From Methanobacterium sp. (GTDB lineage Archaea; Methanobacteriota; Methanobacteria; Methanobacteriales; Methanobacteriaceae): a stretch of DNA of 5,423 nucleotides. The stretch lies in contig JAHKLQ010000143.1 in the NCBI GenBank assembly GCA_020854975.1, positions 1 through 5,423 of the forward strand, in the 5' to 3' direction. Positions 1-5,423 of the stretch are shown piece by piece. Both the position numbers and the translations under genes were made by a program. The number at the start of each line of letters is the position of its first letter. Within the stretch, counting starts at the first letter, position 1. The notes under the pieces are model-generated. The model made no database searches, had not been told where the DNA came from, and worked only from the letters and a program-made list of their open reading frames with translations.

Positions 1-13
1 TAAAATAATGAAT

Positions 14-27
14 TTCAATATATTGAA
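14..27. repeat. Perfect 14-bp palindrome downstream of hemA
   Basis: TTCAATATATTGAA is a perfect palindrome 32 bases past the hemA stop. It could be an operator of a gene beyond the window edge. On the minus strand only a T5 run (53-49) lies between it and the stop, so a terminator for hemA is not clear. AT-rich surroundings raise the odds of a chance match. Confidence 0.45.
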
Positions 28-59
28 CGTAAATGATTAATTAGCTTGAAAAATTGCTT

Positions 60-1253
60 TTAACTCTTATTTCTAAAAATAATACTTGCAGCCTTGAGAA
101 CTTCCTTATCCTCATTTTCTGCAGCTTCTTTCAGGTTGTGGATAATATCTGCGAACATCCGATCTACCATAACCTTACTCAGATCAGCCACCACCTTTTC
201 TTTACCATTAATATCTCCCAGCATATGTAATGCCTTATTTGTTTCTCGTTGTCTGATAATTTCAGCCTGAGTCCTTAGCTGGGCAATGAGGGGTTCTACT
301 TCCAGATGTCTAAGGGATTTTTCCAGAAGATTTAATTCTTCACCGATGATTTCTTCGGCTTTTTTTGCTTCAGATTCCCTCATTTTCCGGTTCCTGTCAG
401 CCACTCCTCGTAAGTCATCGATGTTATAAAGTTTAACACCTAACTGAGCTACATCCTCATCAATATCCCTGGGATTGGCTATATCGACCATAACCATATT
501 TTCCAGGTTTTCATGGGGAACAGCAGCTTCTACTTTTTCTGCAGTGAGTATAGTGTGAGGTGCTCCAGTGGCACTGATCACCACATCTGCATCGTACATG
601 GCCTCAGCCAGACGATCAAAATGAATGGCACTACCTTCCAGATCCCTAGCCAGGCATACTGCCCTGTTGTAAGTACGGTTAGCCACTACAATGGCTTTAA
701 GATGTTTTTCCACCAGGGCCTTAGCCACCAGAGTTCCCATCTTACCCGCACCTATAACCAACACCTTCTTACATTTAAGATCACCATGAACTGATTCTGC
801 CAGATCCACCGCTGCAGAACCTATAGAAACAGAACCCTGATTTATTCGTGTTTTCTTCCGCACAACCTGCCCTACATGGATTGCTTTGTTAAACACGGTG
901 TTTAATATGGGGCCACAGTGCCCTTCTTTAAGACTGGCTTTATGGGAATCCTTTATCTGGCCCAGTATCTGATCTTCTCCGATGATCATAGATTCTAATC
1001 CGCATGAAAGTTTAAGAATGTGTTCCAAGGCATTTTCATCCTTTTCAACTACCAGACCATCCCAATGATAATTAAGGGGACCTTCTTCTAAAACTAGATA
1101 TATCTCGGCACGATTACAGGTTTTAATCTGAACATATTCGGAAACCTGATGTCCTTTCAGTATTTCTATGAATATTTCGTCCATTTTACTGGTTGATTCT
1201 TCTATTTTCCTAATATCAGCAGTTTTATGGTCGATCCTGATGTTGAGAATCAA
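60..1253 (-). CDS. hemA: Glutamyl-tRNA reductase
   Basis: HemA reduces glutamyl-tRNA(Glu) with NADPH to glutamate-1-semialdehyde, the first committed step of C5-pathway tetrapyrrole synthesis; in methanogens this feeds F430, siroheme and cobamides. The 397-residue length is normal for the family. Visible features are the N-terminal HKTA motif (residues 9-12), the nucleophile Cys46 in KTCNRAEIY, the [17 protein letters not shown] block (85-101) preceded by His78, a Rossmann loop GAGKMG (168-173) for [13 protein letters not shown] (191-198), DIANPRDI (257-264), and a C-terminal helical dimerisation region from about 285. Methanopyrus GluTR has Ser in place of the nucleophile as I recall it; here the usual Cys is kept. 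The start is TTG, chosen because a strong Shine-Dalgarno lies six bases upstream and the N-terminal strand begins there. It lies 126 bp after precorrin-2 dehydrogenase, so it may be read through or have its own promoter. The assignment is firm. Confidence 0.97.
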   Translation of the reverse strand: MILNIRIDHKTADIRKIEESTSKMDEIFIEILKGHQVSEYVQIKTCNRAEIYLVLEEGPLNYHWDGLVVEKDENALEHILKLSCGLESMIIGEDQILGQIKDSHKASLKEGHCGPILNTVFNKAIHVGQVVRKKTRINQGSVSIGSAAVDLAESVHGDLKCKKVLVIGAGKMGTLVAKALVEKHLKAIVVANRTYNRAVCLARDLEGSAIHFDRLAEAMYDADVVISATGAPHTILTAEKVEAAVPHENLENMVMVDIANPRDIDEDVAQLGVKLYNIDDLRGVADRNRKMRESEAKKAEEIIGEELNLLEKSLRHLEVEPLIAQLRTQAEIIRQRETNKALHMLGDINGKEKVVADLSKVMVDRMFADIIHNLKEAAENEDKEVLKAASIIFRNKS

Positions 1254-1379
1254 TGTAATCCTCCGAAATATGATATTAATATTATAATTATATTCTTTTT
1301 AATAATTTTATGGGCTTTAATATTATTTACAGTGTATCAGTTGTTATGATGTTTCAGTTAATTGTATGGTTTGTTTGAG
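1254..1379 (-). promoter_or_regulatory. AT-rich spacer, possible hemA promoter
   Basis: This 126-bp spacer between precorrin-2 dehydrogenase and hemA is strongly AT-rich. Read on the minus strand it holds two TATA-like stretches, one near 1333-1318 (AAATAATATTAAAG) and one near 1296-1284 (GAATATAATTATA, including the palindrome TATAATTATA at 1283-1292). The first would place a transcript start about 25 bases downstream near 1297, giving a leader of about 45 bases. The second would leave almost no leader. There is no T-run on the minus strand just after the upstream stop, so read-through from the upstream operon is also possible. No other feature is visible. Confidence 0.35.
1258..1265 (-). 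promoter_or_regulatory. Shine-Dalgarno of hemA that fixes a TTG start
   Basis: On the minus strand CGGAGGAT precedes the TTG at 1253-1251, with six bases between GGAGG and the start codon. No ATG lies near the conserved N-terminus, so this site decides the start. A strong ribosome site with a weak initiation codon may set a moderate level of HemA; that last point is inference. Confidence 0.8.
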
Positions 1380-2000
1380 TCAGTTTAGAGTTTCCAGAAG
1401 TTCGATAACAGAAACTCTGGCTTCTTCCAGTTTGCCATTATGTAAAAGTTCATTAATCTTTTTATCATTTAAGATTTGGTATAAGTAATCACGGCGTTTC
1501 TTCTGATCTTTTATTTTATCCTTTAATAACTGGCGGGTGAAATGTTGCAATTCCAGCTTCAGGATGTCTTCTTCATTAATCAGGGCCTGTATACGTTTTC
1601 GTAACTCTTTAGCCATTAAAGGACTTTTTCCATGGGTGAAAATGGAAAATTGCACATCTTGGATAAAAAAAGATGATGGAACAATTAAGTTACCCTCTTC
1701 AGGATAATCAGCCCGGTTTATCAGTTTATCCTTGGATAAGAGTGCTACTTCATGGTTTAACTTGGGATCGCCACTGGCTACCACCACCAGATCAGCCCAA
1801 TCCACCCACTTTGGAAGTTCTTGGTGTGGTTTATAGATGGCACCTAATTCTTTCAGTTCCTCAGAGACATGATTTGAGCTTATTACCACATTTGCTCCTG
1901 CTTCTAGGAAACGATGTGCTCTTCTATTGCCAACTTCTCCAGCTCCTACCACCAGCACATTTTTGTGCTGCATATTTAGGTAGAGGGGAGTCCATCCCAT
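1380..2000 (-). CDS. Precorrin-2 dehydrogenase (siroheme synthase N-terminal domain type)
   Basis: This NAD-dependent enzyme oxidises precorrin-2 to sirohydrochlorin, from which methanogens make F430 and siroheme; some family members also act as ferrochelatases. It resembles the N-terminal half of CysG and stand-alone SirC/Met8p proteins, and its 206 residues fit a stand-alone enzyme. The typical opening WTPLYLN (residues 3-9) leads into a Rossmann loop GAGEVG (19-24). [11 protein letters not shown] (72-82) matches the family's AATDDxxLN block. Asp98 in [15 protein letters not shown] aligns with the catalytic Asp of CysG and Met8p (alignment by eye). [13 protein letters not shown] (122-134) matches the STGGtSPxLAxxLR motif. 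The C-terminal third is charged and helical. The ATG start has an AGGAGAG site (2013-2007) and lies 17 bp after the marker 9 stop, so it belongs to the atwA transcript. Whether it also chelates iron cannot be read from sequence. Confidence 0.92.
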   Translation of the reverse strand: MGWTPLYLNMQHKNVLVVGAGEVGNRRAHRFLEAGANVVISSNHVSEELKELGAIYKPHQELPKWVDWADLVVVASGDPKLNHEVALLSKDKLINRADYPEEGNLIVPSSFFIQDVQFSIFTHGKSPLMAKELRKRIQALINEEDILKLELQHFTRQLLKDKIKDQKKRRDYLYQILNDKKINELLHNGKLEEARVSVIELLETLN

Positions 2001-2017
2001 CTTAAACTCTCCTACAG

Positions 2018-2494
<477 letters not shown>

Positions 2495-2495
2495 T

Positions 2496-4091
2496 TTATT
2501 CCTCCTTCAACATTTTTTCTTTCTCTGAAGGGGTTAAATCTTCTACTATATCGGTAGGCAGACCAGTTTTTAAGATCTTCCCACCTCTCATGAGGGCTGC
2601 ACGGTCACAAACGTCCAGTACGAAGTCCATATCATGACTAATAATCAAAAATGTCTGTTTAAGTTCATCCCTGGCTTTTCTGATGGAATCAGTAACTTGA
2701 ACCCGAGTAATGGGGTCCATGGTACCGGTGGGTTCATCTAATATAACAATACGTGGTTCTTTAATAAGAACCTGGGCTAAAGCCACTCGGTGACGTTCTC
2801 CTCCACTCAATTCATCAGGGTATTTAGTGATTATTTTCTCAGCATATTCTTCATCGAATCCCACTGCATTAAGAACATAAAGGGCTTTCATTTTGGCAAA
2901 TTCAGCTGGTAATTCCAGACTAATAGCTTCAGTCAGATTTCCCAGAACATTCCGGTGGGGGTATAAGCTGTATTCCTGGTGTAATATTCCTAAATATGGT
3001 TTAATTCTGCCTCTGCCGAATATGCCCTTTTCAGTCATATCTATCCAGTTATCACCTAATTTAACCATGATCTGGCCACTGCTAGGATCAGTAAGCCCAT
3101 AAAGAATACGTGAAAGGGTAGTTTTACCAGCTCCTGAAAGTCCTACCACTCCAAAAATTTCTCCTTCATTCACAACCAGATCTACACCGTCCACGGCTTT
3201 CACCACTCCTTGGTCCAGGGAGTAATAATGTTTTTTAACTTCTTCCATTTTGATAATAGGACCACCGGTCTTGAATTCAGTTTTCTTTTCAGGAAGAGGA
3301 ACCTGATCCAGGAAACTCTGCACTACACTTTCCGGGTCACCTTTTTCTACAATTTCCCCTTTTTCCAGCCAGATGACAGTGTCTGAAAGCTGACGCATTA
3401 CTTCGGGCCAGTGGGAAGTGATTACCATGGTGATTCCCTGTTTTTTTACCCCTTCAATCAGGGCCTGGTGGATAAATTCTGCTGTTTGGGGGTCAAGTGT
3501 ACCAGTTGGTTCGTCGGCTAAGAAAAGCATAGGTTCCTTGGCAATCTGACGGGCCAGAACTACTCGTTGTTTTTCTCCTCCACTCAGATCCCTGGCGATG
3601 TGTGTGATCCTGTGGGTCATCTGGGCCATGTCCAATAAATCAATGGCCATGTAGGTGCTTTCCTCTTCGGTGTGTCCGGTGATGGATTTAATCACATTGT
3701 CAATAACAGTGTCATCTTCGTAGAGGGCAAAGGTCCTCTGTAACATGATGGCAATACGACGTTTGATGGCGGCGAAAAGTTTACGGTCAGCCTCCCAAAA
3801 ATCAACTTTCTGGGATTCAAAGTTACATCCACAATTGCATAACTTTCCTGCCATGGAAGGCGGTTCAACCCTTAAACATTCCGGGCAAACAGCCACATTG
3901 TAAATGATTCGACCCTCAGTGGGACGGTAATCCTTCATTCCTCTTAACATGTTTATAAGGACGGACTTTCCACAACCACTTCTTCCCAGTATACCAAGGA
4001 CAGCTCCTTCTTCTATGGTTATGTTCAGGTTTTTCAGGACTTCCACACCATCAAAGGTTTTGGTGACATTTTCTAATTCTATAAAAGACAT
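2496..4091 (-). CDS. atwA: Methyl-coenzyme M reductase activation protein, component A2 (tandem ABC ATPase)
   Basis: AtwA is a soluble ATPase needed for ATP-dependent reductive activation of MCR, bringing F430 to Ni(I). The 531 residues hold two ABC nucleotide-binding domains and no membrane segments. NBD1 has Walker A GRSGCGKS (36-43), Q-loop Gln118, signature LSGGEKQ (169-175), Walker B LFLADEP (189-195) and switch His227. NBD2 has GLSGAGKT (317-324), Gln372, LSGGERH (428-434), IVILDEP (448-454) and His486. Both ATP sites look intact. Between Walker A and the Q-loop of NBD1 is an insertion with CPEC (69-72) and CNCGC (85-89), probably a metal site; I see no counterpart in NBD2. A peptide or nickel transporter ATPase is unlikely because no permease or binding-protein gene is present. 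The ATG start has AGGTGG (4101-4096) four bases upstream. It heads a transcript with marker 9 and precorrin-2 dehydrogenase. Confidence 0.95.
   Translation of the reverse strand: MSFIELENVTKTFDGVEVLKNLNITIEEGAVLGILGRSGCGKSVLINMLRGMKDYRPTEGRIIYNVAVCPECLRVEPPSMAGKLCNCGCNFESQKVDFWEADRKLFAAIKRRIAIMLQRTFALYEDDTVIDNVIKSITGHTEEESTYMAIDLLDMAQMTHRITHIARDLSGGEKQRVVLARQIAKEPMLFLADEPTGTLDPQTAEFIHQALIEGVKKQGITMVITSHWPEVMRQLSDTVIWLEKGEIVEKGDPESVVQSFLDQVPLPEKKTEFKTGGPIIKMEEVKKHYYSLDQGVVKAVDGVDLVVNEGEIFGVVGLSGAGKTTLSRILYGLTDPSSGQIMVKLGDNWIDMTEKGIFGRGRIKPYLGILHQEYSLYPHRNVLGNLTEAISLELPAEFAKMKALYVLNAVGFDEEYAEKIITKYPDELSGGERHRVALAQVLIKEPRIVILDEPTGTMDPITRVQVTDSIRKARDELKQTFLIISHDMDFVLDVCDRAALMRGGKILKTGLPTDIVEDLTPSEKEKMLKEE
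2501..2507 (-). promoter_or_regulatory. Shine-Dalgarno of the marker 9 gene inside the atwA 3' end
   Basis: AAGGAGG lies within the last Lys-Glu-Glu codons of atwA, and the reading is AAG GAG GAA TAA A ATG. The ribosome site, the atwA stop and the next start fall within about 15 bases. This supports coupled translation of the two proteins from one mRNA. Confidence 0.8.
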
Positions 4092-4116
4092 TTAACCACC
4101 TTTCTCCCTAATAACT

Positions 4117-4134
4117 AAATTAATAGGTTAATTT
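4117..4134. repeat. Perfect 7-4-7 inverted repeat in the atwA leader
   Basis: On the plus strand AAATTAA (4117-4123), TAGG, TTAATTT (4128-4134) form a perfect inverted repeat, 25 bases before the atwA start. It lies downstream of the likely TATA box, so it could be an operator or a weak mRNA hairpin. It is wholly AT in the arms and lies in AT-rich DNA, so chance is a real alternative. Confidence 0.4.
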
Positions 4135-4175
4135 CATCCATGAGCCTTATGTTATGTTTTTTTGATCCTTTAGTT

Positions 4176-4190
4176 TTATTTTATATGATT
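4176..4190 (-). promoter_or_regulatory. Candidate TATA box for the atwA operon
   Basis: Read on the minus strand, AATCATATAAAATAA lies about 85-100 bases before the atwA start in an AT-rich spacer. A transcript would begin about 25 bases downstream near 4155, leaving a leader of roughly 60 bases that includes the inverted repeat at 4117-4134. A second AT stretch (AATATAAAAT, about 4199-4190) overlaps it, so the exact box is uncertain. The T7 run after the preceding gene makes a separate promoter here likely. Confidence 0.45.
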
Positions 4191-4212
4191 TTATATTAAA
4201 AATTTTATACAT

Positions 4213-4219
4213 AAAAAAA
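4213..4219 (-). terminator. Oligo-T terminator after the TIM-barrel gene
   Basis: A run of seven T on the minus strand lies 8 bases after the TAG stop of the TIM-barrel gene, followed by further T-rich sequence. Archaeal intrinsic termination needs T-runs rather than a stable hairpin. I see no convincing stem before it. Confidence 0.55.
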
Positions 4220-4227
4220 TATCACTG

Positions 4228-4975
<748 letters not shown>

Positions 4976-4977
<2 letters not shown>

Positions 4978-5001
4978 CTATTATAATTTAAACTATTATA
5001 A
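4976..5001. repeat. 11-bp direct repeat at the TIM-barrel start
   Basis: AACTATTATAA occurs exactly at 4976-4986 and at 4991-5001, a 15-base period. On the coding strand this is TTATAATAGTT twice, and the second copy runs into the TTG start codon. The copies stand where a ribosome site would be expected. The cause may be local slippage or a protein-binding site; nothing in the sequence decides this. Confidence 0.6.
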
Positions 5002-5021
5002 CCGTAATCAACCCTTACTAC

Positions 5022-5034
5022 CCTGATCGTCAGG
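5022..5034. repeat. 13-bp inverted repeat downstream of the TATA-like box
   Basis: CCTGA-TCG-TCAGG is a perfect 5-3-5 inverted repeat and a local GC-rich patch in an otherwise AT-rich spacer. It sits 9 bases downstream of the TATA-containing repeat (5043-5057), around the expected transcription start, which is a usual place for an archaeal repressor operator. Confidence 0.45.
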
Positions 5035-5042
5035 TTATTAGT

Positions 5043-5057
5043 GATTATATATTAATC
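5043..5057 (-). promoter_or_regulatory. Candidate TATA box for the TIM-barrel gene
   Basis: Read on the minus strand, GATTAATATATAATC contains TTAATATATAA, a good archaeal TATA-like box, flanked by the inverted pentamers GATTA/TAATC. Transcription would start about 25 bases downstream near 5020-5025, leaving a leader of about 45 bases. A second TATA-like stretch (GCTTATATGGC, about 5092-5082) lies further upstream and is less well matched. Confidence 0.45.
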
Positions 5058-5157
5058 GTATTGTTATTTAATTAATATAAGCCATATAAGCTTTAATAAT
5101 TCCTAATCTCCAGAAGTTGATCAGTGGGTAGTTTAGAGATAATTCAACAATCAATCT

Positions 5158-5203
5158 AAAAAACACGTTTATAGTTCATGGGTTATCATTTCATGACATG
5201 AAC
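5158..5203 (-). terminator. Inverted repeat and T6 tract after GTP cyclohydrolase III
   Basis: Read on the minus strand, GTTCATG (5203-5197) pairs with CATGAAC (5180-5174) across a 16-base loop that contains the TGA stop of the upstream gene. Ten bases later comes a run of six T (5163-5158). The T-run is the likelier terminator signal; the 7-bp stem may be incidental or may help define the mRNA 3' end. Confidence 0.45.
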
Positions 5204-5423
5204 CAAGTTGTAAGTGTTACCATCTCTGATTTCTTCTAGTGCAAGGTCAGCAAGATTAGCGGCCTTTTCAGCAGTGGGTGCCTTTCCAACACCTGCTTTC
5301 AGGGCAATGTTAATTTCTTCTTCAATTTCCTCAATGACCTTAAGTATTTCTTCAGGGTTCATGCCATTACATGGTGACATGAAGTTATCTCCACCAATGA
5401 AAAAGAGCAGTGAACCTTTTTCA
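5186..5423 (-). CDS. gch3: GTP cyclohydrolase III, C-terminal part (5' end outside window)
   Basis: The enzyme opens GTP to the formylaminopyrimidine nucleotide FAPy, the entry step for archaeal riboflavin and the deazaflavin F420. The reading frame is open to the window edge, giving 78 residues; the internal ATG at 5380 is not the start because the conserved sequence continues upstream of it. The visible part begins [17 protein letters not shown], whose GGDN motif is the metal- and nucleotide-binding hairpin of the GGDEF/cyclase-like palm fold used by this family. It continues with NGMNPEEI and a helix, then [26 protein letters not shown], which matches the end of Methanocaldococcus GTP cyclohydrolase III (about 268 residues) as I remember it. 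About 190 N-terminal residues and the promoter lie outside. It ends 208 bp before the TIM-barrel gene, with a T-run between, so the two are probably separate transcripts. Confidence 0.92.
   Translation of the reverse strand, partial: EKGSLLFFIGGDNFMSPCNGMNPEEILKVIEEIEEEINIALKAGVGKAPTAEKAANLADLALEEIRDGNTYNLVHVMK

Noticed and set aside
513..794. Open frame on the plus strand opposite hemA
   Set aside because: It lies wholly antisense to a well-supported gene. The translation is rich in Ser, His and Cys with no family resemblance, and no ribosome site is evident.
1673..2005. Open frame on the plus strand opposite precorrin-2 dehydrogenase
   Set aside because: The Leu/Pro-rich translation is typical of an antisense frame, and the minus-strand gene has all its family motifs.
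2496..4091. Nickel or peptide ABC transporter ATPase fusion
   Set aside because: The two-domain layout, the Cys insertion and the lack of permease genes fit AtwA far better, as do the marker 9 and tetrapyrrole neighbours.
4157..4163. T7 run on the plus strand
   Set aside because: No plus-strand gene reads into it; on the coding strand it is only an A-run in the atwA leader.
4092..4227. Possible riboswitch or structured RNA in the atwA leader
   Set aside because: Apart from one AT-only 7-bp stem there are no GC-containing helices or known aptamer motifs.

Overview
The window looks like a chromosomal segment of a hydrogenotrophic methanogenic archaeon, most likely a mesophilic member of the Methanobacteriales close to Methanobacterium. 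The evidence is the gene content: a methyl-coenzyme M reductase activation ATPase (AtwA, component A2), a methanogenesis marker 9 protein, archaeal GTP cyclohydrolase III and an archaeal-type glutamyl-tRNA reductase. The composition also fits, with moderately AT-rich genes separated by very AT-rich spacers that carry archaeal TATA-like boxes and oligo-T terminators. Every gene I can support is on the minus strand, so transcription runs from high to low coordinates. I see no mobile element, CRISPR array, tRNA or rRNA, and no gene-free stretch longer than 300 bases.

Layout in the direction of transcription. (1) 5423-5186: the C-terminal end of GTP cyclohydrolase III (start outside the window), followed by a small inverted repeat and a T6 tract. 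(2) 5185-4978: a 208-bp promoter spacer with a TATA-like box, two short inverted repeats and an 11-bp direct repeat that runs into the next start. (3) 4977-4228: a 249-residue nifR3/Dus-related flavoprotein-like TIM barrel without the tRNA-binding domain of true Dus enzymes, followed by a T7 tract. (4) 4227-4092: a 136-bp spacer with a TATA-like box and a perfect 7-4-7 inverted repeat in the atwA leader. (5) 4091-2496: atwA. (6) 2494-2018: methanogenesis marker 9 protein, one base after atwA and translationally coupled to it. (7) 2000-1380: precorrin-2 dehydrogenase, 17 bases later. (8) 1379-1254: a 126-bp AT-rich spacer. (9) 1253-60: hemA, with a TTG start behind a strong Shine-Dalgarno. (10) 59-1: a short tail with a perfect 14-bp palindrome.

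How the genes fit together. HemA makes the first committed tetrapyrrole precursor. Precorrin-2 dehydrogenase makes sirohydrochlorin, the branch point to coenzyme F430 and siroheme. F430 is the nickel cofactor of methyl-coenzyme M reductase (MCR), and AtwA is the ATPase that helps reduce it to the active Ni(I) state. The atwA-marker 9-precorrin-2 dehydrogenase transcript therefore joins cofactor supply to cofactor activation. The least understood pair is marker 9, an eight-cysteine metal-binding candidate, and the TIM barrel. As I recall the marker 9 family description, some members carry a nifR3-type TIM barrel of about 250 residues fused at the N-terminus. Here the two parts are separate genes on either side of atwA, which suggests they work together in a step linked to methanogenesis whose chemistry is unknown.
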